Positions 21,319 through 36,150 of a DNA stretch of 64,000 nt are shown here, one piece after another (position 1 is the stretch's first letter; each line of letters begins with the position of its first letter). The notes beneath the pieces are model-generated. The model did no database searches and was not told where the DNA came from. It saw only the letters and a list, made by a program, of their open reading frames with translations. The DNA is from Procambarus clarkii (lineage: Eukaryota > Arthropoda > Malacostraca > Decapoda > Cambaridae), in NCBI RefSeq assembly GCF_040958095.1, contig NC_091165.1, forward strand, positions 24,682,166 through 24,746,165, in the 5' to 3' direction. A program made the position numbers and the translations under genes.

Positions 21319-21413
21319 AAGGAACTTCCTTACCATGGATAAAAAAGGCAGAGTTATTAATGCTTTGGTTTTATTAATAACTCTTGCCTTTTTATCCAAG
21401 GTAAGGAAGTTCC
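21319..21413. repeat. Fold-back repeat, about 42-bp arms
   Basis: The arm ggaacttccttaccatggat plus aaaaaaggcagagttatt recurs inverted at 21371-21413 with few differences, around a roughly 10-base centre. Confidence 0.75.
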
Positions 21414-21451
21414 TTACCATGGATAAGTCTGGCGGGCAAACATTTGGCAGA

Positions 21452-21565
21452 GGAGGGTAGTTACAGCCCCGCTCCTGTGCCAGGTAAGTCCACTACGGGC
21501 TCACCATAGCCCGTGCTACTTGGAACTTTTTGTTCCCAGTAGCAGAATCTTAAACAACAACAACA
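21452..21565. repeat. Dispersed repeat family 3 (acgggctcaccatagcccg)
   Basis: Carries gctcctgtgccaggtaagtc, then the near-palindrome cgggctcaccatagcccg and gttcccagtagcagaatctt. Copies occur at 48731-48865, 53358-53515 and, triplicated, 53793-54037. Confidence 0.65.
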
Positions 21566-23103
21566 TTTGGCAGAGGAGTGTGGAATTGGTACTAGTGTTT
21601 TGGAAGGAGTAATGATGGAAAACGTTGCGACTAAGTAAATATGACCAGCTGGACGATGCTGTTTGTGTGGGGTTAATCGTGTGCTGTTACAGCACAGTGT
21701 GAGAGGCACTCTCAGTTGGCCTCAGCACTAGTATTGCCTCTCCTGCCTCAAGAGAGGCATTATTGCACTGTAAATACTGTTCAGTAAAAAAAAAAAAAAC
21801 ATTTTTTTGTACATTTATACATTGCAAATAATACTTATACCTCACCAGATTCATTGTTTATATAGTATGTGTGTCTAAAAACACATAAACATGTAATGTA
21901 TCATTTGATATAAGAAAAATGCAGTGAATTTGGTGGTATAATGTCAAAAAGGGGACATATTTTGGAAAAATTGGATTTCCAATAAATTTTCCAATACATT
22001 ACAATTAAAGATGTTTAAGGTTTGCCTGTACTTTGAAAATGAGCACAAATTAGGTTTGGCGATGAAATGAACATTCCCTTACAAGTTCCAGCATAGGGAA
22101 ACCATCTACATTCTACAAAATGAAACTACTGGTTTGCTGACAGATACAGTCAAAGCTCTCGCATAAAGACAGTTCAACTCGATTAGCACTAAATCCTGTG
22201 ATATAAGAAAAAATATATATATACAAACAAAAACAAATGTGAAAAGAAATATATTTTACTTTTTGAAGTACAAACAAAATTCCCATGGGACTGAGGAAGG
22301 ACTTGTACTACCCCTGCTCGCCCCAGTTATCACTGACCTTGCTGATAACTAATTATTGTAACTTTCTTCTCTTGTCATAGGTCCAAGGTTGGGTGGGGGT
22401 GTGGGGTCACTATTTGTTATTGCTCTATCTCTGTCACCTGTTGGCATGCATGAGTTTTCTCATGGCCTCTGCGATGAAAAACACCGTGTAATTTAATTAA
22501 CACCGTGTAACACCTTCAATGTTCCTGCGCAAAATGAGGGTAGTGTAATTATTAATTCTGTCCTTAGTGATCAGCTAGCAGCTGATGAGAGTACCACCTA
22601 TCGAACTACCCAACATCATTGAAGCCGTTGAGCTCGCTATTTCTCCTTCATAAGTTATACCCTATAACTTATCAATTTACGACCTCTGGCTACCAACTTA
22701 AACCATTAACTTACTCCAGCGATCTTACCCAAACTCTATATTCCCGCACAAATAATATTAAGAAATGTAGGACAGCAATAAAGACTCACTGACTTCGTGC
22801 TTCTCAGGGAATATGAAAACATCAAGTTGTTAATCTCGGCCTTGAGCAAAGGTAGAGTTGCAGCCTCCGATGAGGATGAGAACATAAAGAAGGAACTTTA
22901 GGAGGTCTATATTGGCCCCTTCGAAGCGAATTTATATCCACCCTAACTCACTCATATATCTAATTACTATTTGTTGCAACTCTCTGAAGCCTTCTTGTTG
23001 GCAATGCATTAGAAATCTGAGGATAACAAGACGCTATAATAAGACTGGTACTTACACAGTCGTAAATGGTGGATATTGAAAGTGCTCTGTATAGAAATGG
23101 ATA
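21566..23103. other. Intergenic DNA between genes A and B
   Basis: No recognised gene. One short open frame at 22782-22901 on the + strand (39 residues, DFVLLREYENIKLLISAL...) has protein-like composition but no start codon or splice support. The rest is AT-rich. Confidence 0.4.
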
Positions 23104-23122
23104 TTTATTAACATACTTTATT
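23104..23122 (-). terminator. Two polyadenylation signals of gene B
   Basis: Two AATAAA hexamers on the - strand (23117-23122 and 23104-23109) lie 64 to 82 bases past the stop codon. Confidence 0.6.
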
Positions 23123-23185
23123 TTTAAAGCCATATGGGACGAACAGATACAAATATGCCCACGTATAAGATGGCTGACGCCTGCA

Positions 23186-26100
23186 TCAGGAAGACGGGAC
23201 TGGAGTGCTACACTGGTACTCCAGGAAGTCCAGTAGTGTGTCTTTGTCGTAAGTCCCATCAATGTCACAAGCTGAGTTAAGTCCCACTAGTCGAGCCCAA
23301 TCAAGATCTGAACGCAAATAAAAATAGGTAAAGACACAAAGGTTATTATTACATTGTTACTATTAATAATGGTCATAAATGTTATAGTTAATAACAATCA
23401 TTGAGACAAAAACACTGTTGGAACAAAAGTTTTATATCTTCCACATAATCTTTTGAATTTGAATTAATTCTTATAAACGAGGAGGTTTTCATGGTGGAGG
23501 GGAACGTCGAGGTGCTGGTGGTAGAGGTGATGGTTGTGGAATATGAGGAGTTGGTGGTTGAGTGAGGTGCTGGTGGTGGTAGAGGATAAGGTATTAATTA
23601 ATCAGGTACTGTACCTGATAGTGACTGTGGGGAAGTAGGGTTTATTTATTTATGCCCCTGCCTACTTTAGTCTTTGTTAAACCTCTTGCAGTATAATTAA
23701 TTCTCCTGCCGTTCAGATTTCTTGTCGTATCTGTCCTTAAGATTATGGATGGAGGCGGCTTCCACAACTTATTTTAGTGCATGCTACTTGTTCACCACCC
23801 ATACAAGGTAAGAGCATTTCCTTCGTCTTATTTACGTTTCCAGGTTCCATCTATGTTCTCTTATCCTACTTTCTCTCAATTTAAATAGTTTTCTTTGTCC
23901 ACCGTGGTTATTCTCAGTATCTTGTATGTTGTGATCATATCCCTTCAGTTTTTTCTTCTTGAGGGTTGTGATAGTTCCTTGACCTATCCTCGTAACTTAA
24001 CCCTTATAGTTCTGACATTATTCTTGTTGTGAATCTTTAATTTTTTAAATTTTAGTTTTGTGTTTTATATATTCCAATATCGGTTTAACGTAGACTGTGT
24101 ATATTGACTAAAAATAGTCCTTAAACTTTTTAAATGACACACTAATGATTTCCAGCTTCGCATATACTGCTGATCTTATCCTGTTGATGTGTGCCTCTGG
24201 TGATAGTTATGAAATTATATCCACGCAAGTTAGATGAAGATAGCCTCTTTAAATTGAGTCAAAGTAGGACAAGAGGAATTTGATGAAAGCTGGAATCGTA
24301 AATAAGTCGAAGAAATGTAAGGACATTCTCATATCCTATATGGATGGTCAACAAGTGTAGTGCACTGAAAGAAGAAATTGTAGAAGCCACCTCTGTACAC
24401 AACTTTAGGGCAAGATTTGACAAAAAAATTGAACGTCAGGCGTGTTAAATTATAACTCAACAGGTACAAGAAAGCTACTAAGCAGGGAATAAAGTCTAGA
24501 TCTTACTTCCCTGCAGTCACTGATAGGTAAGCATTAGGTAACTCCACCACCACCACAAAGAGGTGGTGGTGGTCGTAGATGAGGAGGGGGGCGGGGTGGT
24601 GGAGAATGAGGTGGCAGTTGGTACCTGTGAGGCTGACGAGCCATCTGAGGTCACAGCCACATGTTAGTGGGTTGTCTGACACGTCGATGCTTCCTGTTGT
24701 GTTCTTCAGCAGCTCTAAGAAAGGTTGCTCCGTCAACTCTACGAGGCTATTTTTGTTTAGCTTGATATTCACGTTTCCTGATATTCCTGTGAGAAATGAT
24801 AGAAAGTGTGAAAACCTTCATAAACTTATAAATCTTAGTACAGTAGAAGTAAGGAAATTTGGAATTAATAGTCAGTAAATAAATCTTCATATCAGATGTA
24901 AAAAATATTGGGCATATATGTTAAATTCGTCATTGACAAATTTTTTTTATATCGACTAAAACACTTGATAGGTTGGTATATCCATTAAAGGATAAATTTG
25001 CTAGTCATCGTACAATATCTTCATAATTATAATAATATATTTTCATTGCACACTTTTGTTTTCTAATACCTGTTTTCTCACCAACAAACAGTTACTGATG
25101 TAAATTACTGATATAATCCATTTTCTGTTTTCTGTCCTACATTGTGGTTTATTGAGTATGAAACTGTTTCCCCTGTACGTGTGAGTTACTCTGGATCTTT
25201 TAATTAAAAATGAGGTCTGAATTAATATTTTATAATTTGTCTAGTATTTTAAAGGTCTCGATGAGATCAACCCTGTTGTGTGTATAGTGTTGTTAGTCTT
25301 GAGGCCCTCGACCATTCCTGTGTGAGAGTTAGTTGGCTTAGATCTGGGATGATTTTTTGTCGCTATGCATAGAATTTTTTTCCAGAACAGATATGTCCTT
25401 TGAAAGATGAACTCTGTATGTTTGGATACAGTAGTCCAGATGTGAGGGGGAGGGGAAGCGCACCAAAGATAAAGATACAGAACCAGTACAAAATTACAGA
25501 TAAAGAACCATTTTATTTTTCTTAAAGTAAAAAATCGTTTGGTTATTCCTAACAGATATGGTAGGCCTTTTCATGCTATTCCTACTAGCTGAGCAATGAT
25601 TAGTGGATCATAACTTCTAGGTCCTTTTCTTGTCACTCTACTGCATGGTCGTGGTGTAGTAGTTATGATGTGTTTTGCTAAGTTAATAATGTAAGGCATT
25701 AAATGTTTTGCAAGTTTCCCGACCATTTTGTGGAGTTAAAATAGTTCACTTTGCAAGGCTTCAGTACAGTTTTTGCTTCCCACTTTACCATAGATCTTAG
25801 TGTCATTTGCAAATCTGATGATTTAGTTTGGAATTTTCTAATTTACATCGTATATAAGGGTTGGGTCCAAGACGGAATCTTATGGTGTTCGACTCAACAT
25901 TTCTGAGAGGGTGCCAATTCAATCCACGCCAGGCCCTTGCAAGTCAATGTAACCCTACCGGGGACCAGAGACTAAAATACGTCCACCTCCAAACAATCGG
26001 CTAAACTTAACATTTCTGTATGCTCATCTCATAGTGCACAATATGTCCACCTCTGAACAAAATGTTCAGAGGCGCAAGGAGTAGGAGATATTTGATCATC

Positions 26101-29100
26101 TTGACCAAGAAAAGGCCGCCAGAATGGTAGGAGAGGTAAAACAATCAGCAAGGTAAAGAAAGCATAGGCAATGAGACAACGAATAACTCAAATTAATGAA
26201 TCACCGGGTCATGAGGCTGTTCACGTGTTAGTCAGCCAATCATCTTCAACAAAAGTTGAAGGCTGGTTAATTCAGCTGCTAAACCCATCATTAGTGAATA
26301 AAAAGCACTTTACCCATGACTTGCAAATTGATGACGTTTGACCATTCCTCGAGCAGTATTCGCTTACATCGTGTTCGAATTGCAATTCTGTAAATGCTTC
26401 ACCCACGTAATTCAAATACAAATAATTGTCAACAGAACCTAAACACCTAACCTAACCTATGCCTAACTATACATAGAACTAATATATAATAATATTAATT
26501 CGTATGATAAGAAATCTATTTTTAATACATAATACGTTAAAATTGATGAATGCGTCTTGGGGATTGGCCTCCGCTTAACGAGCCTTCAGGCCGAGTTGCG
26601 TCAGAACACCACCTGGGTACCGGAGCCTCGAAAGAGGCTCAACATGGCGACGGCGTAGGGGGCACGCGCAGCGCCTCTCCGATTGAAAACCACGCTACCG
26701 CTGAGGATTCAAAGAAACCACCGATACATTGCACGCATTCGGATACTGGTGGTCTTCTGCATTCTCAGGAGGATGAAGGAGGCGATTTCCTGAAGAGCAA
26801 AGAGATTAGAAGCGAAGCGCCGCTAGTGTCTGAAGGTAAACAGAGACCATCCTGGCCCCTCGCGGCCCGAGTACCAACATCCATCGCTCAACCAAGGTAG
26901 GCTAAATTATCTTGTTTTGAAAACCTTCATTATTTCCTTTGATGGAAATGCATCTACAGATAAGAGTGTTTTTGATAATAGGACACAAAGCTTCATATAC
27001 AATGAAATTCCTAAGATACCCCTTAAATTCCTAAGACCGAAGTGCACGATATAAAACTCAACAAGCCAAAGAACTTAATCGCAGTGGCCCACAACCACAT
27101 CGAGGAACTATAGAGCTTTCTGGTATTACTGAAATCCGTGGATACAAAGTGCGATGCTACAAACCATTAGGCGACAGATTACGAAAATATATAACCAGAT
27201 ATGTTCTAGACATTAGTGGAGACATCAGAGCACAACTTCAAGCAGATGACATTCAAATGTACGGAGTTAACAGATTTATGCGTAAAGCAGACGTAGAAAT
27301 GAGTGATAGTCACAGTCCTATACTTCCCTTTCTAGTCTACTTTTCACCTGATCAGGTTCATTAACTAGAAGTATACATACCACGTCCAGCTCAGTGCTTT
27401 AGATGTAAAGAATTTGACCATACCTCTAAAGGATGCGCAAAAAGACATTAAATGTGGAAATTAAATCTGAACAATGTCCTTAATACATAGCAGCTAAAAT
27501 TACTATTAGGACTCCAACACCAACATGGAATACAGTATCGCACTGAAGCAACACTACTTAGTCCTTAACCAATCACCACTAATCACCTAGCAACTAAGTT
27601 TGCACATACCAAATGTCACTAACTATCCTACACCCCTAGACGACAATTCACAAAAATGCAATCTCATCCAAACTGGCATTGAAAATACAATAGAAAAGAC
27701 ACTGGACAGTTTCCTAACTAAATTCTTAACACAACAAATCAAACCCACCTCCGAGACTGATCCAACACGTACCCCATCCACATCTACAGAAAGTGCAATC
27801 CGACCAAATACAACTACCATTTGCATAAACAACACAATAGAACTGATACTGGAGAAACAACTAAATAAATACTTAGCAGACTTTACCCAAACCATCACCC
27901 TACAGCTTGCCACAAAATACAACCACCAGCTCAGGCAGATTCCCCCCCCCCCCCAAACCATTCTTAGATACTAAACACCGCTGCACTGCTGTAGTGCCAA
28001 GAAAAAACAGATGTAGTCGCCTTTTCTTGATTAAGGTGATCTAGTATTCCCTACTATATGATTGTATACTGTATGATTCCCTATTGTAAGAGTTGGCCAA
28101 GTTTTGGCCTCTACTCCTCTAGATTTACAATGACTCACAAGTGCCTGTCTTAGATTGAATTGGGTGGAGCAGTACAGGTAACTGCATAGCTCGAGCCATC
28201 ATGGACCCATCAGTAAAAGGCGTTTTATGTTTTTTTCAGTAAGGTTAATTTCCATTTGGACGACCGTTCGCTCTCTTAGTTTTAACCATTGTTTTATCTA
28301 TTCTAGTATTTTTCGTTTATTGCATGTGCTTGCAGTTTCTCTGGTAGTCTTTCACGTGGTACATAATCAGATCTTTAGAGAAGTTCACGTACACTACGTC
28401 TATTTTTTTTCTTGTATAAAACTTCAAAATTATATGAACTACGTCTACTGAAAGTCCTTGGTTCTCATTTTCAAAAATGTTAGCGGGTTAGTTAGGCGGG
28501 AATTTTTTGTTTACAAAACCGTGTTGTATTGGTTTAACAAGATTCTGCACTGTGAGATGAGTATACGGAAATGTAAAGTTTGGCTGATTGGTCTGCAGTT
28601 TTTTGCTAAACCTTTACTGCCTTTCTTGATGACAGGAAGGCCATTTCCACATTTCCATTCTAAGGGGGAACTTTTTCCAGAGATTGTCTTATTGTAAGTT
28701 TCAGTGGCAGAAACAATTCATCGGTCAGTTCCTTTACGATTTTGAATCATTCTATCCACACCTGGAGCTTTTGATTCCTCTGTATACAGAAATAGAACAT
28801 TAATGGTTATAACTTCACTCTAAATTAGAATTAAACAACATTCACCCGGTATTAAGATCACTGACAACAATAGTGTACACAAAATTAAATATTCTTATAC
28901 AGTGAAATATACCTTGGAATGCTGTTTCCTCGATAGTTTTTATGTTGTTCAAATGAAGGTCTAGAAGCGTGAGGCTAGAACTGAAGGCCATGGAAGACGC
29001 TGTCAGGGTGTTTATGTTGGCGCCGGTTAATGTTAAGTTTTTCAGTGATTTGAGTGACCTGCAAATTTTACAAGATTTTTTTTTATATGATTCAGATGTC

Positions 29101-32100
29101 CACGGACAAACCATGTTTAGTCGTTGCTGTCAAGAATTCGCATATTTCTGACAAAAGACTATTTCGAAATTATAAATTACTGTGCACACGAGACAACCCG
29201 TTCTCGCACTTTCTTATAGTCAATATTGACTTATTAAATACGTGCATATGTGACATACTAAACATACTAGTTTACCTTGAAAAGCTTCATAGAAAACACC
29301 GACCTTACCTAACCTTCTTAGTATGTTAAGATAAGCAACTTATTGCTTCGTAATTACAATTATTACTTAACCTATATCTATAATAGGATAACCTATATCT
29401 ATAATAGGATAACCTATATCTATAATAGGATAAGTAATAATTGTAATTACGAAGCATTAAGATGCTTATCTTAACATACTAAGAAGGTTAGGTAAGGTCG
29501 GTGTTTTCTATGAAGCTTTTCAAGGTAAACTAGTATGTTTAGTATGTCACATATGCACGTATTTTATAAGTCAATATTGACTGCACGAAAGTGCGAGAAC
29601 GGGTTGCACGAGATATACCATTGCCATTTCACAAATAGATTTCAATAAATGCTGTATATTAAATATTTATTTAGCAGATAAGGGTCACATATTTTCAAGA
29701 AACTGGCTTTAAATAATGAACTTATGCAACCTGAGAAAGAGTTAAATTTTGCCATTGAAATAGAATTTTGAAGATCATAAATTCTCCAGTAGAACAACAA
29801 AATGTTTGAGTCAAAATCAGTCCTGAGGACACTTATGAATGATTTTCCCTGGTAACTAATGATGAATACCCTGATGAATGCTCTTTATTGGTGTGTAATG
29901 CTGAAATTTGTGATGAATAATCTTAACTGGTGAATAGTGCAGAAAATTATATTGATCTTCACTGGTGAATAATGCTGAAAAATGTATTGACCTTTACTGG
30001 GAAATAATTCTGAAAATTGTACTTATCTTTACTGGTAAATAAAGCTCATAACTATAATGAATAATCTGCAATGGTGTGTAGCGGTAGCAGTGATGATCAA
30101 GTCCAACACCGAGCTTTTACTCACGAGAAGGTGTCTTTCTGAATTGTGTCTAATTTGGTGTCTTCCATTATGATTGTTTCGAGGGCTGTAGCAGCGGTGA
30201 ACGTTTCCGGTGGCAGCTCCGTCAACTCGTACACATTAAGGATGGCAGTTGTGAGTGTGGCGGACGTCAGGGTGGGTACGTTATTATACGGGCCAGCCTG
30301 ATTATGGATAGAAAGACGAATATTATATTTCAATGTCTACCATTTTAAATCGCGGGTGACGGGAGAGGGGGGAGAATATTTGAGGAGGCTATGTCCTTTG
30401 AATATTTTGCTGTTTATTTTAAAATATGAGTGAAAAGTATGTATTAGGTCGTATTTTTAAATTATTAAGAGATGAATGTATGATATTTACCATAATTTTG
30501 GTAGTTTTGTGATATTCGTTTTATCTAAACAATAATCATATCTGTAGAATTTGGATGTGAACAGATAAACAAAATTGTTTATCAGTTTACAGTTATTATT
30601 TTCGTAATGTATACCCGTGTAAATGTTGCGTGAACCGAACTTTTATTTGCGCGAAAGGTACTACAGTACTTACAATGTAAATAGTAGTTAGAATCTTGAA
30701 CTGCTGAAGGTCATCATTAATAGTCAACGATAATGTCTCGCCACCTATTTGGGTGAGGAAGAAGCTCTGAAGGGTACTGTAGGAGGAACTCAGTGCCTTG
30801 GAGTCCACTGTCTCCAGTTGGTTGTTGATCAACATTATTACCCTGTTGAATATGACATGTAGTTGCTGGGTATTTTCCACAAGTACATGATGGTAGATAA
30901 TAAGATGACGGTCACAGACGAATATACACACACACATACACTTTGAGTTGACATAGATGGAAACTGGGGACAAATTAGTCACAGGGATGTCAAAAAGAAT
31001 AGGAGTCGCAAAAAGGCGTTAGTCGCAAATAAGTGGAGTGGATAAAATAAAGAAATTGCTGAGTCTAATCACAATACACAGTTTTGAATGTAAATAAGAT
31101 AAGAAAGGCAAGTGAATAGTCATTGCATCAAACAACACATGACAGTAGATCTTAACTATTAATTGTTACCAATTCATCTATAATCAAAATATTAAAACGG
31201 TACCAAAATACATTAGGCTGTCACAATACAGATGCCCTACACATACAAAACACATTTCCTATTATAAACCATCAGATGGCCAGGCAGGCTCGTACACTGA
31301 AATTCTTCTCAAAATGTCTTCTCAACGATCTAATTTAGCCATATAAGTCCCAATATCTGGCAAGAGGAGTGTGTTTTACCATTGGGGCGATAAGACACTC
31401 TTCCTGCCACTATATGGCGTTCACACAGTTGTCATTGCTGTCATTACACATGCTCCTGAGTTTTCTACTGGGGGTTGGATATGACCACTGCCATTATATC
31501 TTGTTATCTATAGTTAGTATACCTATTATATAGTATTGTGTATCTATATTTGTTATATGTATTTTCTCAGAAACTCCACAGTAACTGTCGTAAGTGCCAC
31601 TCTGTCCACTTCATTATATTTCTTTCCTGACTATCTGGTAGTTGGGAGGGATTGAAGTATGAGTTGGTCTACCCTGTGAATCATTCCAGTTCAAACCATT
31701 GGAGGATTAGGTGAAATAGGCTGCTGAGGTTGGGACAAGCGTGTTGCTGTAGGGAAAGGAAGATTTTTATTGAAAGAGACCTGCTTGCATTCTCAGATTT
31801 TCATCTCTTGCTTTGTCTTTTTTTTCTCCATACTCTAGGAGTTATCTTCAAGATCTCTTTCTTTCTTAATCTCTCTCTTCCTTTAACATGTCCTTATTTA
31901 TATATACTTCTTTGTATTTGTGTGGCCTCCAACTTATCATTTTGGGCTCGACCAATATGAATGTTATCATTGCGCTAGTCTGAGACACTACCTGAACTGG
32001 GTGTGCATATCCTTTCTGATACTATAATGATTTTCTATTTCAGGGTAAGCATTATTTACCCAGAGTCCCTTCAAGATCTTGTTTTCTTCTTCTTCCTATA

Positions 32101-35100
32101 ATGCCTCTCATACCTAAGAACATACGTTCCTTCGCCTCTTTCAGTATTTAAATAATAATAGATATATGCCTCTTCATATTATATAATTATAATTGTATCT
32201 GATCTAATGCATAGTACAGCCTGCTTAATCTTAGCAGCTTCAAACACAACTGAATTGATTACCCTCCCTACCTCTAGTTCTAAAGCTTCTCCCTTCATCA
32301 GCTGTCAGGAGCGCCTGATAGCTGAGTGGACAGCGCTTCGGATTCGTAGTCCTGAGGTTCCGAGTTGTTTATTTCACCCTGATGCCCCTGTTACCTAGCA
32401 GTAAATAGGTACCTTGGAGTTAGACAGCTGATACAGGCTGCTTTCTGGGGGTGTGAAACAAAAAGGAGGCCTGGTCGAGGACCGGGCCGCGGGGAAGCTA
32501 AGCCCCGAAATCATCTCAAGATAACCTTCATGGGCTTGCCAGTTTCTCCGCCTAGCCACTTGGGGTGGACGGTAGAGCGACGGTCTCGGTTCCTGCAGGT
32601 TGGCGTTCAGTCCCCGACCGTGCAAGTGGTTGGGCACCATTCCTTCCCCTCCGTCCCATCCCAAATCCTTATCCTGACCCCTTCCCAGTGCTATAAAATC
32701 GTAATGGCTTGGCGCTTTCCCCTGATAAATAAAAAAAAATAATTGCCAGTTTCTCCGCCTGCCTTCACTCACATTTGCTTCCTCTTCCCTTATCTGTTAT
32801 TTTCCAATTGTTTTCTGAATTTTCTGATTTCTCACCGCTATATGCTTGTCCATCTGCCCTACTGTTGTGTTTTCCTTTCTTGGATCTCCACAATAACATA
32901 CCTTAATTGCCCCAGGAGCCTCTCAATTACCTCAGAGCTGCGACTTCTCTCCTTCCTCACATCATCTCAGTTTTTAGAGTTCAATTTGTAGATGTACTCT
33001 CCGAGCCCAATAATAGTTTTTTTTTTAAGTTTGTTTCGTTCCTTTTCTTTATATTACATCGCAGAGGTGTGAAACACAGCTCAACTAAAACTCAGAATAG
33101 TTGAAGCTGATTCTGACAAAAAATGAACCAAATTTTTGAAGCAGCTATACTGTATAAGATGCAATCCACAATAGCGTTTGTTATTGCACTTCATTCACTT
33201 GGATCATCGGATACCAGTTAGTTACTTCTGAGATGCTTGTTTATTGCGAGCACCCGTGGTCTGGTTGGTAGGACAACCATCTCGTACATTTGAGGCCCGA
33301 GTTCGAATCTCTAATAATCCAACTTATACTGTATAGCGGAAAACACCACGTGATGGATAATGTGACAAAGGACAACACCACAACAGTAATTTAAATATTA
33401 GTTGGTGTATTCTATATGTAAATGCACGTGTGTGTATAATATGCCTTAAAGATGTACAGTTGTAGAGAAGGAATTTTGTAAAGATGGTTCGATCCTCGCT
33501 TGTCTACTCATGGAAAACAATCTGAATGTGAATCAATATGCCAAGCATCTGACAATTAATCAAACAACCAAGTATCAACAAAAGCAGTCTTACAGGTTCA
33601 ACTGGACTTACTCGAAACTGATGGTATGAAACACATTTTCTTTGAGCTTAGATATATTGGAGTTTGTGAGGGTGAGCATAGTGAACGCTCTGACGGGGAA
33701 AGCAGAGGAGAAGATTTGATCAAGCTGATCTTCGTCCGTCAGCCCATCGCAAGTTAGGTCGAGGCTGAAGGTGGTACCATTGTAGGTACACTTACAAGGA
33801 TCGATGTCACCATCATTTGGACAAGGGAAAGCTCTCCCTTTCTCGCCTGTGGGGAAATATACAGACTAGGTTGTTATTGATATTATTACGTCACGTATAT
33901 TAATATTATTTAGATTTTTGTATTATTATTACTAATTCACATATTAAATATATTTTTATGTGGTTGTGATGATAAACGAGTTACAAGAGCAGCCCGTCCT
34001 CTTACAAATTATGTCGCTTTTCGCTCGTATGTATTACGGCCAGAAATCGCCGTATTGAAATTTAAAAAAAAAAAAAATTAATTTTCCAAATGAAATGGAC
34101 CCAAAGCAGCAAGTTCTCCTAAGGTTTCAAAACGTCATGGAAACCGTTAAAGTGTCCTCTCCTAACCTAACCGACTAAGCCAGAGGACCCAATACAGAAA
34201 ACGGGACAGTATGTCACTTTTGCGAGCCGCTTTCATTTTCTAGTAGGGCGATTTTTAGCCTTAGTGCGCATACGAGCGAAAAGCGACGTAATTAGAGGAC
34301 GGGTCCCTAAACCTCATTACATGTCATCTTATACTGATGAGAGGGCTGGGAGTAGCTGTTGATGAGAGTATTAGGAAATTTACGGCACAGGAAAAACGAA
34401 AACAATCACAGATCACGAGATCAAGATCAGGATCACGATCGCCCTCAGCGATCGTGAGGGCAATCGTGCCCTCAGCGATCGAGGGTGGGCGGCGCGGCGA
34501 GAGGTGTGAGCGGCACGTCGAGAGCAGACGTGCCGCTCTGGTAGCGATCGCTGCCTGCCCATCACCACTGCGACCCGTTGAGGGAATGGCTACAACGCGT
34601 CACAAACGCTCCAAAGTCAGGAATACCCCCATGGGCGACCACTCATTCTCCAAGACCGACCTCCTGAAGCTCCTCAAAGACGTCGCGGGCGTTACACCTA
34701 TTGACATTGGTCATGATGGAGAAAGTGCTCTATTGTGCTCTACCTCTCAAGCGAGGAAGACCTAAAAAAAACTGCTGAAGTACGACTGAGCTTCGCCAAG
34801 CACACCTCCCTCTCAACTTCCCACGCCAGTACCTTGCTGCGCGAACTGCCTTTGTCAGCGAGATCGGCCATTGGATCGCGGATCGAAATATAGTAGATAT
34901 TCTAGAAAACGTCGACGTAGAAAACGAGCACATGCTAGTATTCGAATGCGACTTCTGCGGCAGGCGCACTGACAGCAAGAAACCAACCTTGAAGCTAATC
35001 CTCACCACCTTAGCCGCGGCTACGCAGGCTACCACGCATGGTTACTGCTTTGGCATCCAGATTCTACCATACCGAGTGAATATGTAGTTCTTCTACAAGA

Positions 35101-36079
35101 TAAACCAGTGCTTTAGATGCTACAAGTATTCCCATCCCACCAACCCGTCCAGAAGGGTTGGTTGGATCCTCGCCTTTGCGCCGAGGACCACCACTACTCC
35201 ATCTGCAAGTCAGAAAACCTCTGATGCCTACTCTGCACGCGATCACCCTGCAGTCTCTCACCGCTGCCCAGACAAGAAATCAAGATCCAAGAACTTATTT
35301 ACTGCTAGATGGACGGAGGTATCAGGTGAGAGTATTACTGTTGAGAATATTACTATTCATGCCCGTGCCACCTCTTGGGTGGCTTAATCTTCATCAATCA
35401 GTCAGGTGAAAATAAACGTGATCATCCATATCTGTCCCATCAAGAAGTCGAACCCGGGATCCTCGATTGCGAGTTGAAAATTTAAACTATATACTGCAGG
35501 ACCATTTGGAAGAATTCATTAATAATATCGTGTCCAGATACAAATTTTGCCGACGGAGGATTTACATTAAATCAGTGAAAGGTAATAAATTAAAATGTAC
35601 AATAAATATTGAAGGTGTGCGTGAGCCAGGGCGGTGTATACCAGTACCAGAGCTGGTATCATGGCTGTAGCCTAGTTACTATGGCAGGTAGGAGGCTCAT
35701 CTGTAGTCTAATGAAAAAGAACTAAGAACATTGTACAGTAACACCAGGTTCAGAGTATATTGACGTTATTACAAGCTACACAAACTCCATTATAGTGTCT
35801 ACTGAATTTACTATTTCTCTAGCAGCCTCGACGGAGACAGGAAGTCGGCGGCTTGCCAAATTCTCCCCGTTTTCCTAATAAGATCTCATAGTACAATTGG
35901 CTTCGTTCTTGACTCGCACTTAGGGATCCCGAATTTGATTCCTGGACGGGACAGAAACGATTGAGCACGTTTCCTTTCACTTAATGTCTTTGCTCCCCTA
36001 GCGGCAAAAAGGTATTTGATAGGTAACTGTTGTTACCTAACTACTGATGGGGGGGGGGGGGACCTCAATACACTACAAC

Positions 36080-36150
<71 letters not shown>

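Noticed and set aside
27600-27974. 124-codon Thr/Asn-rich gene
   Set aside because: It lies inside a decayed LINE ORF1 region and has low-complexity composition.
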